NCBI GenBank assembly: GCA_030066685.1
Contig: JASJBF010000009.1
Span: 1-51,892 of the forward strand
Direction: 5' to 3'
Source of the DNA: Kiloniellales bacterium
Lineage (GTDB): Bacteria; Pseudomonadota; Alphaproteobacteria; Kiloniellales; JAKSBE01
Length of the DNA: 51,892 bases
Notes under the pieces: model-generated
What the model was told of the DNA's origin: nothing
Databases searched by the model: none
Seen by the model: the letters and a program-made list of their open reading frames with translations, nothing else
Part shown: positions 43,451-51,890 of the stretch, in pieces
Position numbering within the stretch: position 1 is the stretch's first letter
Layout: every line of letters begins with the position of its first letter
Made by a program: the position numbers and the translations under genes

Positions 43451-44917
43451 CTAAGCCTTCCTGCGTTCGCTGCTGCCGATGCGGGGTGGGGCCGCCCTGC
43501 CGGACTTGCCGGTCATCTGGCGGACCTGCTCCTCATAGGCCTTGCCGAATTCGCGGCCGAAGAGGTTGTCGAAGTCCTCTTCCGCCTCCCGGGCGATTTC
43601 GGCGTAGAGCTGAGTGAACTGCTCCCAGTATCGGGACTTGGCGCCGGGCATCAGCTTGCCGATCGGGCTGGTCGCATCGATCCGTTCCTCGAGCGCCTCG
43701 GGATCGAACCGCTTCAAGAGGGTTGCGATCGCACGCTCCATGCCCACGACCATCGCGATCTGGTGGGCCTTCAGGTCCTCGAAAGCCTCATCTATCGCCT
43801 GCTGCGCCGTCAGGCAGCCCGGCTGCTCCTTCTCCAGCAGCTCGATCATCGCCTTTTCGTCATTCAAGGACCATTTGAGCGGGTTGTTGCCGCTCTGCTG
43901 AATGATCGTCTGCGACATCCGGAGCTCGCCCTTGATGACGCGCCGGGCCTCCAGCAGCTTCCGAAGTCCGGCCACCACGTCGCGATAGATCTTGCCGAGG
44001 CGCTCCATGGTTTCGGCGACGTCGGCATCGCCCAGATCGGCCTGACTCAGTCCGGCGCCGGCAAGGAAAGCCTGCAAGGCGGCGAGATCGTCGGGTTGCG
44101 GCGGCGGCGTCACGGCCCGGCTCGGGCGCACGCCCTCGGGCCCGGCGGCGGGGCCGCCGGGACGCGCGGGCGATGTCGGGCCTGCGTCACCCTGGGGCGG
44201 CGCGCTCGTGGCGGGCGCGGCAGCGGCCAGCGGGGTCACGGGGGCGTCGGCAAAGGGATCCGCGCCGGCGGTGCCCGCCAATGGTTCCAAGTCGGCAAGC
44301 TTGGGTGCCGCTGGCGCAGAAGGCGCCAAGTTCTCGTCCCAGTCCTCCGGGATCTGTTCGTCCGGCACGGCTTGAAAGGGGTCGAGCGAATCCTGCTCAC
44401 AGCCGATCTGGTTGATGTCGGAGAAGTCTTTCGCGGCCTGAGTCAGATCGTCGCCGCTTTCTGCGGCCGGCTCGTCGATCAGCCAGTCCTCGGCTTCCAA
44501 GGCTCCCTCCTCGGACAGAACGGCGAAGGGGTCGTCGTCGGAATCCGGGATGTCGGTCAGACCACCGGTCGGGCCGGCGGTGGTTCTCGCCTCGCTGCCG
44601 CCGACCACCTGGATCGAGAGCCGATAGTGGCCGACCGAGACCTCGTCGCCATCCGTGAGAATCACCGAATTGCCCCGGCCGACCTTGTCCGTGGCGGCAT
44701 TCAGGAACACTCCGTTGGTGCTGGTGTCGGTCAGCCGGTAGCGGTCGCCCTGCTGCTCGATCCTGCAGTGGTGCCGGGATATCGCGCCGGTCGGGTCGGG
44801 CAGAACGACGTCATTGTCGCTGCTGCGCCCGACGTCGAGGGCGCCCTCTTCGAGGGTGACCCTTTCGCCCCGAACGGCGGCTGCACCGCCCTTGGTCTTC
44901 ACCTCGACTATCAGCAA
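43451..44917 (-). CDS. tagH: T6SS FHA-domain protein TagH (Fha)
   Basis: TagH/Fha is the substrate of the PpkA kinase; its phosphorylated form helps activate secretion. The N-terminal FHA domain (~5-100) has GRSSDNDVVLPDPTGAISRHHCRI and TSTNGVFLN, the phosphothreonine-binding residues. A long Pro/Ala/Asp-rich linker follows. The C-terminal ~200 residues match the T6SS-FHA-specific domain (LEARRVIKGELRMSQTIIQQSGNNPLKWSLNDEKAMIELLE, YWEQFTQLYAEIAREAEEDFDNLFGREFGKAYEEQV). I prefer a TTG start at 44917 (488 residues), with GAGG upstream, because the FHA fold begins there. ATG codons at 44995 and 45007 in the same frame are possible alternatives. It is the first gene of the minus-strand membrane operon. 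Confidence 0.9.
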   Translation of the reverse strand: MLIVEVKTKGGAAAVRGERVTLEEGALDVGRSSDNDVVLPDPTGAISRHHCRIEQQGDRYRLTDTSTNGVFLNAATDKVGRGNSVILTDGDEVSVGHYRLSIQVVGGSEARTTAGPTGGLTDIPDSDDDPFAVLSEEGALEAEDWLIDEPAAESGDDLTQAAKDFSDINQIGCEQDSLDPFQAVPDEQIPEDWDENLAPSAPAAPKLADLEPLAGTAGADPFADAPVTPLAAAAPATSAPPQGDAGPTSPARPGGPAAGPEGVRPSRAVTPPPQPDDLAALQAFLAGAGLSQADLGDADVAETMERLGKIYRDVVAGLRKLLEARRVIKGELRMSQTIIQQSGNNPLKWSLNDEKAMIELLEKEQPGCLTAQQAIDEAFEDLKAHQIAMVVGMERAIATLLKRFDPEALEERIDATSPIGKLMPGAKSRYWEQFTQLYAEIAREAEEDFDNLFGREFGKAYEEQVRQMTGKSGRAAPPRIGSSERRKA

Positions 44918-45007
44918 GTCGCTATCCTCGACCGCCCGGCAACTCGTCCAGGCTCTTGACCAACAAACTATAGCGTAACTGGTAACCTCTTGCATCCAAA
45001 TGCTCAA

Positions 45008-45516
45008 TCAGGCGAAATCCGGGCCCGGCCTGTGATGGACAAGTCTAGGCTGTGAAGCTGCCGCCGTTCTTCATCGAGGGACTAGGGCCGTCGGATCGCC
45101 ATCGCCCCTGCCAAGCCGATGTCGTGGCCGGCCCCTTGGCGCGAATTCGGCCCTTGGGGCGAGGGGTCGTTCACGCCCCATTTCTGCCCCAAAAAAGACG
45201 CAACTATGAACCCTTGGTTATACGCCCTCGCAAAAGCCCGGCTCCTTGCGGGTTTCCAGGGCAACAGGGGGCCTGACGGCTTGCCGGGCCCGACGTCCCG
45301 GTTCCAAGGCACAGCCGGCCCCGACCTTGCGCCGAACCGGCCTCGACCGTCCTGCTAGCCTTTGGAAACTGTTATGATAAAATCAACCCAACTGGTCTCG
45401 CAGAACCAGCTTGGCTCTGCACCTGGGGTGGATCAGGCAACTGACGTTTGGCAAGGTCGCCGACATAGGGTCACGTAGGCCTAAGACGTCGGGCGAGGGC
45501 GAGAGTCGAGAGCGAT
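45008..45516. other. 509-bp divergent intergenic region between tagH and the LysM lipoprotein gene
   Basis: This region must hold the promoter of the minus-strand membrane-complex operon and that of the plus-strand lipoprotein gene. A nested stem lies at 45154-45192: outer TTGGGGC/GCCCCAA with an inner GGGG/CCCC. An A/T-rich patch at 45373-45387 (TTATGATAAAAT) could contain a -10 element. A 74-codon open frame at 45052-45276 has no support as a gene. Confidence 0.45.
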
Positions 45517-47028
45517 ATGCGTCTTAGGTTAGCTGTCTTACTTGTTTCCGGCATTGTGGTTCTGAGCGCTTGCGACACGCTGTTGCAGCAGGGAACACCA
45601 GAAGAAGAGGTGGCTCAGCCCGCGCTGGAGCCGGCGCCGGCCGTGCCCCTTTTCACGCCCGAGCCCGGCCTCACGCCGCGCGAAAGGATGAAGAAAGCGC
45701 TCGGATTGCTCCAGGTGGGGGCCTCCGAGCACGCCAGGGTCGAGCTGAACGCTTATCTGGCCGAGGTGCCAGACAGCCGAAGGGCGCAGGACCTGCTCTC
45801 GCAGATCGACGCCGATCCCGTTGAGGTTCTGGGGAGCGAGCATTTCCTTTACTCGATACGGCGCGGTGACTCGATCTCCTCGATCTCCAAGAAGATGCTG
45901 GGAGATCCTCTGAAATTCCATATCCTGGCCCGCTACAACGATCTTGCGAACCCGAGCGAGATCACGGTGGGACAGGTCATCAAGGTGCCCGGGAAGCGAC
46001 AGGTCGATCGGCCGACCGCCCAGCCCAAGACCGTGCCACTGGCGGCTAGGAAGCCGAGCCAGCCGGCCACGGCGGCCGCCGTGACGCCGCAGGCGCCCGA
46101 GCCCGAGCGTGCGACGCCCTCGCCGAGCAGCGACCAAGCCGGTACGGAGGCCGCCGCGGCCGAGGCGGCCTCGAAGGCTGCGGCCGCAGAGGCGGCCAGG
46201 AAGGCTGCGGCCGAGGAAGCGGCGGCCAGAGCGGCAGCGGCCGAGGCGGCAAAGAAGGCCGCCGCCGAAGAAGAGGCCAAGAAGGCCGCTGCGGCCGAGG
46301 CGGCCAAGAAGGCTGCCGAGGCGGAGGCGGCCGAACGGGCCGCCGCCGCGGAAGCGGAGAAGCAGGCGGCGGCTGCCGAGGCGGCCGCAGAGGAGGCCGC
46401 CGAGGCTGCGGCGACGGAAATCAGGGAGCAGACCATCAAGTTGGCGATCCTGAAGGCCGACAGCTACGCGGACAGCGAGGATTTCAGCGGCGCGATCAAC
46501 CACCTGGAGGAGGGTCTGCTCGAATATCCGGATTCGGCAGAGTTGAAGGAAAAGGCGGTTGTCGCCTACGTCAGTTTCGCCGATCAGCTCGATCAGCAGG
46601 GGCAGTTGAACGAAGCAGAGTCGGCGCTGCGCCGGGCGACGGAGCTGGCGCCGGGCGATGCCGGGGCCAGCAATCGGCTGGCCCGTCTCGAGCGGCGCCG
46701 GCAGGTCGACAGCCTGATGGCGGAGGCCGCGCGGTTCCGGAACCAGAACCTGCCGATCGAAGCCTTCCAGGCCTACGGCCGGATCGTCGAGCTGGAGCCG
46801 GAGAACGAGGCCGCGCAGCAGGAACTTGCCAGCCTGAAGCCCATCGTGGCCGAGGCCTACCATCGCCAGGCGCTGATCGCCTTCCGCCAGGAGGATCTCG
46901 CCAAGGCGGTCGAGCTCTGGGATCGGGTGCTTCAGGACGTCGATCCCGAGCACAGCCAGGCGAAGCTGAACCGGGCTCAGGCGATCGATCTGATGAAACG
47001 GCTCGAAACCCTCTCCGAGACCGAATGA
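45517..47028 (+). CDS. LysM and TPR lipoprotein with Ala-rich coiled coil
   Basis: This 503-residue lipoprotein has a signal peptide ending in VLSAC (Cys19). Parts in order are a short TPR-like helix pair (~55-95), one LysM domain (~108-162; HFLYSIRRGDSISSISKKMLGDPLKFHILARYN..., ITVGQVIKVPG), which binds N-acetylglucosamine polymers such as peptidoglycan, a Pro-rich linker, a strongly biased Ala/Glu/Lys coiled coil (~208-305), and C-terminal TPRs (~310-490). It should link the outer membrane to the cell wall and a protein partner. It is divergent from tagH and convergent with the next operon. The coiled-coil style resembles that of TolA-like proteins. It is probably an envelope accessory of the T6SS, by context only. 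Confidence 0.85.
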   Translation: MRLRLAVLLVSGIVVLSACDTLLQQGTPEEEVAQPALEPAPAVPLFTPEPGLTPRERMKKALGLLQVGASEHARVELNAYLAEVPDSRRAQDLLSQIDADPVEVLGSEHFLYSIRRGDSISSISKKMLGDPLKFHILARYNDLANPSEITVGQVIKVPGKRQVDRPTAQPKTVPLAARKPSQPATAAAVTPQAPEPERATPSPSSDQAGTEAAAAEAASKAAAAEAARKAAAEEAAARAAAAEAAKKAAAEEEAKKAAAAEAAKKAAEAEAAERAAAAEAEKQAAAAEAAAEEAAEAAATEIREQTIKLAILKADSYADSEDFSGAINHLEEGLLEYPDSAELKEKAVVAYVSFADQLDQQGQLNEAESALRRATELAPGDAGASNRLARLERRRQVDSLMAEAARFRNQNLPIEAFQAYGRIVELEPENEAAQQELASLKPIVAEAYHRQALIAFRQEDLAKAVELWDRVLQDVDPEHSQAKLNRAQAIDLMKRLETLSETE

Positions 47029-47040
47029 CGGGGCGCCGCT

Positions 47041-47090
47041 AGAGCACGATGACATGAGGTCGAGTCGACCTCACGTCTGAATCGTGCTCT
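47041..47090. repeat. Nested palindromic element 1
   Basis: Outer arms AGAGCACGAT/ATCGTGCTCT (10 bp, perfect) enclose an inner palindrome TGAGGTCGA-G-TCGACCTCA (9-bp arms). It lies just after the LysM lipoprotein stop, between convergent genes. The two-level layout is typical of dispersed intergenic palindromes in alphaproteobacteria. Confidence 0.8.
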
Positions 47091-47104
47091 AAACTGTTGA
47101 AGTG

Positions 47105-47152
47105 GAGCGGGATTCAGATTTGAAGTCCAGAAGACTTCGAATCATCCCGCTC
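47105..47152. repeat. Nested palindromic element 2
   Basis: Outer arms GAGCGGGAT/ATCCCGCTC (9 bp) enclose inner arms TTTGAAGTC/GACTTCGAA with one mismatch. It follows element 1 after 14 bases and has the same nested plan with unrelated arm sequences. The pair could also end transcription from both sides. Confidence 0.78.
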
Positions 47153-47248
47153 TAGGGATCGCCCGAGTTCACCCGCCACGTCTACCATCCGGGAAGGCTG
47201 CGGCCTCGCGCCACGGGTTGGCGTGAGCGCGACGTGCCCCCACTGGGC

Positions 47249-48379
47249 TCACTCGCTAACCGCTTGCAGCTTCTTCTTGATTCTGCGGGCCCGCTCCAGG
47301 AAGAGCTGGGCTCTCTCGTGATCGGGCTCATAGGTCAAGGCCTCTTCCCAATAGGCGATGGCCTGATCGAGGTCCACGCTGAAGACGCGCTGGCCCTTCT
47401 TGAAGCGGTCCTGCGCCAGCGAGCGCCTCGTCTGCAGGAGCAGGGAGTCGACCGCGGCGTTGTCGCTGAGACCGGAGAGCAAGGCGTAGTCGCTCGAAGA
47501 CTGCAGGTGCGGCAGCGCCTCCCGAAGCTTCCCACGATCGTAGAGGTCGATGCCGACCCGGCCATGAGACACCGCCAGCAGCTCGAAAGCCTGGCGGTCG
47601 CTTGGGTAGGCCTTGAGATGTGATTCCAAGGTCTTGATCGAATCCCGGTAGGCCGCCTTTTCGATCAGGGCCTCGGACCGCGACAAGGACGCCGCCTGCT
47701 TCTCGTCCTTTTCCTCCGGAGGCGGCGCCAGCGGTTGCGCGATCGCGGTCAGGGCCTCGGCCTTCGGCGCCGCCTTGCCGCTGCCATCGCCACCGGGCGC
47801 GGCGACGGGTTTGGGGGCGTCCTCGGCCACCTTCCGGGCTGCCCGATCCGCACGCGGAGACGTTCGCGGCAGCGGGGGCTCTGACGCCGCCGTGTCCGGC
47901 GCGGGCGTCGAGGCCCTGCGGCTGTCGAGCTTGCTGCCCGATCCGAGGAGCCGACGGCGGGTCTGTCGGATCTTCTCGGCTTCCAGGGCCCGCAGCCCCT
48001 CCTGTGCTTCGTCGTGCTCGGGGTCGAGGCTCAGGACGACCAGGAAGCGGCGTTGCGCCTCCTTCAACTTGCCCCGTTCCAGCGCCCTGGATCCAAGCCG
48101 GAATTCCGCCTCGGCCTTCTTTCGGATCTTCGCCTCGAGCGCGCGGCTCGCGGCGTCGGCATCTCCGGAATCGGCGCCGAAGGATTGGACGATTCGCCAC
48201 TGCAGCAGCGCTGCGTGGAGGTCGCCCTGCTTTGCGAGGTTCTGCGCCAACTGCTTGCGGTCCTGCAGGGCGCCTTCGTCCAGCCCCTCGGTCCCGGACC
48301 TCGATGCCAGGCCGCAGGCCCCGAGCAGCAGCAGGGCACCGAGGAGGGCCACGCCGTGCAGAGGCGCCTTGGTGGTCAT
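47249..48379 (-). CDS. TPR-containing lipoprotein
   Basis: This 376-residue protein has a lipoprotein signal ending in LLGAC (Cys22). An N-terminal TPR pair (~40-120; AEAEFRLGSRALERGKLKEAQRRFLVVLSLDPEHDEAQEGL) is followed by a Pro/Ala-rich linker (~140-215) and C-terminal TPR-like repeats (~220-370; DLDQAIAYWEEALTYEPDHERAQLFLERARRIKKKL). The last part resembles the C terminus of the LysM lipoprotein encoded on the other strand (LAKAVELWDRVLQDVDPEHSQAKLNRAQ), so the two may share a fold or ancestry. Its ATG overlaps the stop of the deacetylase gene (ATGA), so it is the third gene of the kinase-deacetylase operon. Confidence 0.85.
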   Translation of the reverse strand: MTTKAPLHGVALLGALLLLGACGLASRSGTEGLDEGALQDRKQLAQNLAKQGDLHAALLQWRIVQSFGADSGDADAASRALEAKIRKKAEAEFRLGSRALERGKLKEAQRRFLVVLSLDPEHDEAQEGLRALEAEKIRQTRRRLLGSGSKLDSRRASTPAPDTAASEPPLPRTSPRADRAARKVAEDAPKPVAAPGGDGSGKAAPKAEALTAIAQPLAPPPEEKDEKQAASLSRSEALIEKAAYRDSIKTLESHLKAYPSDRQAFELLAVSHGRVGIDLYDRGKLREALPHLQSSSDYALLSGLSDNAAVDSLLLQTRRSLAQDRFKKGQRVFSVDLDQAIAYWEEALTYEPDHERAQLFLERARRIKKKLQAVSE

Positions 48380-49497
48380 CTAAGAGCGACTCGCTTGAAG
48401 ACCTCCAAACGCTTCGCGAAGGTCTTCACGTTGTTGCTGCAGTAGATCTGTGTGCGCCGAAGCATGAAGGGGTTGGCGAAAGACGGATTGCCGCCGCGGG
48501 TCACGGTGACTCCCATCTTGAAGCCTTCCGACTTGACCAAGTCGACAACCAAGTCGTTCTCCGCACCATAGGGATAGGAGAAGGTGTGCATCGGAAGGCC
48601 GAGACGGCGGAGGACCTTCGTCGAGTAGCGGATCTCCCTCAGGACCCGCTTCTCGTAGGCGGACTGGCCTTCCCCCTCCAGCTTTTTCGTCAGGTCGGCA
48701 TGGGTCTTCGAGTGGGGCTGGATGTCGATCAGGCCGGAAGCCACCATCTTCCTCATATGATCCCAGGTCAGCCCGGCCGGCGCGCCGATGAAGTCGGCGT
48801 AGATGAAGACGGTGGCCTTGAAACCGAACTCGCGCAGCACCGGATAGGCGATCTCGTAGGTCGAGCGGTAGCCGTCGTCGATGGTGATGATGACGGACTT
48901 TTTGGGAAGGCTCCGATCGCCGGCCATGAAAGCCGCCAAGTCGGCGAAGCTGATGACCTCGAAGCCCCGGTCCCGAAGGTAGGCCATCTGAGCCCTGAAG
49001 GCCGCCTTCGACACCGAGAGCTTGCCGCAGTTCCTGTCGGAGGACGCGAAGCGGTGGTAGGTCAGGATCGGAACTGTCTGGTAGCCGTCGCCGAAGACCG
49101 CGGAGCGATTGAAGGGCCGGCGCGGGATGACGACCTTCTGGCCGGGCTTGACCCGCTTGATGTGATTGGCCTCCGCGATCACCCAGTCCAGGGAGGGGTC
49201 GTCCAGGTACCTCTCTGCCAGGGACCGCAAAGTGTCCGACCTGCCGGCCGCAACCAGCAGAAAGTCCCGGTCTTGACTGATCACGGCCGGATCCGACACG
49301 CGGAAGGCCGCGCCGCAGCCCGACAGAAGCAGGGCCGCCAGCGGAAACACGATCAAGAGAACGAAAGCGCGCGACCGGGCAGCCGCCGGTCCGCCTCGCC
49401 TCCTGGCTTCCCGTGGTCGTCCCGGGCTTGTGGATTCCGGGGAGGCCGGCCATGGATCGATGCTTGGCTCGCCGTCGGTCCGAAAGACTTCAGGCAT
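48376..49497 (-). CDS. LysM and polysaccharide deacetylase (NodB-type) membrane/lipoprotein
   Basis: The start at 49497 follows GGAG and lies inside the end of the kinase gene. The 373-residue protein has a ~45-residue Arg/Pro-rich cytoplasmic-like head, then a hydrophobic segment ending in LLLSGC (Cys61), which could be a lipobox or a plain anchor. A LysM-like part (~85-125; SDTLRSLAERYLDDPSLDWVIAEANHIKRVKPGQKVVIP) precedes a NodB deacetylase domain (~140-330) with TIDDGY (Asp207-Asp208), HSKTH (His262, His266) and SYPYG. These are the acid/base and metal-ligand motifs. It should remove acetyl groups from N-acetylated sugars in the periplasm or at the wall; the substrate is unknown. It is coupled to the receptor kinase upstream. 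Confidence 0.88.
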   Translation of the reverse strand: MPEVFRTDGEPSIDPWPASPESTSPGRPREARRRGGPAAARSRAFVLLIVFPLAALLLSGCGAAFRVSDPAVISQDRDFLLVAAGRSDTLRSLAERYLDDPSLDWVIAEANHIKRVKPGQKVVIPRRPFNRSAVFGDGYQTVPILTYHRFASSDRNCGKLSVSKAAFRAQMAYLRDRGFEVISFADLAAFMAGDRSLPKKSVIITIDDGYRSTYEIAYPVLREFGFKATVFIYADFIGAPAGLTWDHMRKMVASGLIDIQPHSKTHADLTKKLEGEGQSAYEKRVLREIRYSTKVLRRLGLPMHTFSYPYGAENDLVVDLVKSEGFKMGVTVTRGGNPSFANPFMLRRTQIYCSNNVKTFAKRLEVFKRVALR

Positions 49498-51088
49498 CTT
49501 TGGCTCCATCCTCTCTGCTGCGCGTGTCCAGGGCGATCGCCATCTTGTTGAAGGCAGCGAAGACCTCCCCCAGGTCGTCGCGCCGTTCCTCCGGTATCCG
49601 GCAGTTGAAGTTGCCCTTCGCGATCTCGGCGATCGAGGTCCTGAGCAAGCGCAGCGGTCCCGACAACAGCCGGCCAAGGACATAGGAAACCACGCCGACC
49701 GCGACCACGGTCGCGAGGCCGAGGGCGATCAGGAGCAGGCGGGTGGTATCGATCACATCGCGCAGAGCGGTCTGCGCCAGGCCCAGATGCACCTGGCCGA
49801 CCTGCCGGTTCTGGAAGACGACCGGCGCCTTGAAATCCAGGATCGCGTCCTGCCCGGTCTGGCGGACCAGGGAAGCCCGCACGCCCTCATGATCGACGAC
49901 CAGCTCGGCGTCCGGCCGCAAGCCGAACGCCTCTCCGATGAGCGCCTTATCGCTGGCGCCGCGCACCATCCCATCGTGATCCGTGATGATCAGGTATTCG
50001 AAGGACTGCCCCTGGACTGCGTCCTCGACGAAGATCTCGATGGCAATCCAATCCTCGCTCAGCAGGGGGATCGCGGTCTCGGAGGCGATGAACTTTGCAA
50101 AGGACGAGCCGGAGTCCATCGCGTAGCGCTTCAGCGTGTCGCTTTGCTTGGCATCGATCAGGAAGATGCTGACGGCCATGATCACGGCGATGAAGCCGGC
50201 CATCAGCGCGGTCCACTTCACCTTGATCGGGACATAGCGCTGTCGTTCCCGGTCCTTGGCGTGTTCGCTCAGGATCTGAGCCTCGTGCCGCAGGGCGAGG
50301 AGCAGCTCTTCGCCAGACTGGAGGCGCTGGTCGGGCGCCTTGGCGAGCAGTTTGTTGATGATCTGACGCAGGCCCGGAGGCAGATCCGGTCTCAACGACG
50401 TGAGCTGCGGCGGATCCTCCTCGGTGATCTTGTAGAGCAGGCTCGCGATGCTGTCGCCCTCGAAGGGCTTCTGGCCGGTGGTCAGCTGATAGAGGACGAC
50501 GCCGACCGAGAAGAGGTCGGACCTCTCGTCGACCGATTGGCCCTTGACCTGCTCCGGCGACATGTACTGGGGGGTCCCCAGGACGGTGCCCATGACCGTC
50601 TGTTCATCGCTGCTCGGGTCATCGACCCGGGCGATCCCGAAGTCGGTGATCTTGATCGTGGTGCCGTCGGCCAGCAGCATGATGTTGCTGGGCTTGATGT
50701 CGCGATGGATCACCCCGTGCCGGTGCGCATAGCTCAGGGCCTCGGCCAGCTGCATGCCGAGGGAAAGGATCTGTTCCAGGGGCAGCGGCTTGCCGGCCTC
50801 CATGACCTCGGCGAGGGACCGGCCTTCCAGCAGCTCCATGACGATGTAGGGGCGGTCCTCGATCTGCCCGGCGTCGTAGACGGTGACGATGTTGCGGTGC
50901 GAAAAGTTTCCGGCGGCGCGGGCTTCACGAAGAAATCGCCGGACGTACTCCTTGTTGGCGCACCATTCCTCCCTCAGGACCTTCAGGGCCAGGGAACGGT
51001 CTATCTCGGGATCGTAGGCCTTGAAGACCTGGGCCATCGACCCCTCTCCGAGGCGGTCCACGACCTCGTACCTGCCGACTTGCTTCAC
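49490..51088 (-). CDS. ppkA: PpkA-like receptor Ser/Thr kinase with periplasmic sensor and HAMP
   Basis: This 532-residue protein has an N-terminal kinase domain (Gly-rich loop 14-19, Lys36 in LALK, HRDIKPSN with Asp130, DFG at 149-151, SPEQ at 177-180). A membrane segment lies at ~292-312 and a ~137-residue periplasmic domain, CACHE-like in look (YLIITDHDGMVRGASDKALIGEAFG, APVVFQNRQVGQVHLGL), at 313-449. A second membrane segment (~450-471) and a C-terminal HAMP region (~472-525) follow. It is the best candidate for the kinase that phosphorylates TagH. The periplasmic domain should sense an envelope signal and pass it back through the two membrane segments. It overlaps the deacetylase gene. 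The symbol is by analogy. Confidence 0.88.
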   Translation of the reverse strand: MKQVGRYEVVDRLGEGSMAQVFKAYDPEIDRSLALKVLREEWCANKEYVRRFLREARAAGNFSHRNIVTVYDAGQIEDRPYIVMELLEGRSLAEVMEAGKPLPLEQILSLGMQLAEALSYAHRHGVIHRDIKPSNIMLLADGTTIKITDFGIARVDDPSSDEQTVMGTVLGTPQYMSPEQVKGQSVDERSDLFSVGVVLYQLTTGQKPFEGDSIASLLYKITEEDPPQLTSLRPDLPPGLRQIINKLLAKAPDQRLQSGEELLLALRHEAQILSEHAKDRERQRYVPIKVKWTALMAGFIAVIMAVSIFLIDAKQSDTLKRYAMDSGSSFAKFIASETAIPLLSEDWIAIEIFVEDAVQGQSFEYLIITDHDGMVRGASDKALIGEAFGLRPDAELVVDHEGVRASLVRQTGQDAILDFKAPVVFQNRQVGQVHLGLAQTALRDVIDTTRLLLIALGLATVVAVGVVSYVLGRLLSGPLRLLRTSIAEIAKGNFNCRIPEERRDDLGEVFAAFNKMAIALDTRSREDGAKDA

Positions 51089-51773
51089 CGCAAAGGCCTC
51101 CGTTCCCCGGTGCCGGCAAGAGCTGCGTTTCCTGCCAAGGACGGCGTCGGTACCCTAGCGTCCTTGACACACAACTCCAACAGGAAAGACGCCCCCGGAA
51201 CCCCAGTTCGGCCCCCGGCGGAAAAGGTTAACGGATTGATTTCCAGGACATCCTGAGCGCCGGAGAGCCGCCGGCGGCACGGGCCCGCCCCGCCAGGCAG
51301 CGGTGGGCGCGCCGGGCTTCCGGGCCGAGGCGACGGCGTCGAAAGCCCGGGCGAGGACCGCGCTCACCGTCTCCGACCTGTCGATCACGCCGCGGCCACG
51401 GCATCGCTCACGAGCCAGCCAAGAGCCGGTCGCATCGCCAGCCGGCGGCTCCGGTGCCGGTTCCCTTTCCGCTGCGCCGAGACCAGCGCCTTGGTTTGCG
51501 CCATTTGTGCAGTCGCAGACTGAAGGTCCGGGATAAAGCGTGAACTCGGATAAGTTTGAGGGCGCAAGTTCACATTTTATGCTTCTGAGTCTCCTGGGAA
51601 AATGACGCAGTATCAGCCGGATCGATTGTGCCTTGGGCCCATGACGGGGTCACGCCACTCGTTCGATCTATCGGTTGGATCGGGTTTGGCGTGTGCGCTA
51701 TGCGTGCAGGCGCAAGACCCCGCGTGGGCTGAAACATTCGGCTCGCTATGCGATTTCGGTGGCGGCAACAGCC

Positions 51774-51825
51774 TAGCGCACTTCCCGATCAGACGCGTTC
51801 GCGTCTGGCCGGGAGTAGTGCGCTA
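51774..51825. repeat. Nested palindromic element 3
   Basis: Outer arms TAGCGCACT/AGTGCGCTA (9 bp, perfect) enclose CAGACGCG-TT-CGCGTCTG (8-bp perfect arms), with CCCG/CGGG pairing between them. It is the same two-level design as the elements near 47.1 kb, with different arm sequences. Confidence 0.8.
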
Positions 51826-51848
51826 ATACCTTGAAGTTCGGGCATTAC

Positions 51849-51890
51849 ATCCGACCAGATGGATCGCAGAGCGATTCCATCTGATCGGAT
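51849..51890. repeat. Nested palindromic element 4
   Basis: Left arm ATCCGACCAGATGGA and right arm TCCATCTGATCGGAT pair with one mismatch. The centre is TCGC-AGA-GCGA, plus one unpaired T. It lies 23 bases after element 3, at the window edge. Confidence 0.8.

Noticed and set aside
45052-45276. 74-codon open frame in the tagH upstream region
   Set aside because: No ribosome site, low-complexity composition and overlap with a stem structure; it looks like chance in GC-rich DNA.
46130-46440. Large open frames on other strands across the Ala-rich coiled coil
   Set aside because: They are shadows caused by the biased GC-rich codon pattern of the lipoprotein gene.
51155-51573. Short minus-strand open frames at the right edge
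   Set aside because: No ribosome sites and no recognisable sequence; the two frames overlap in different phases.
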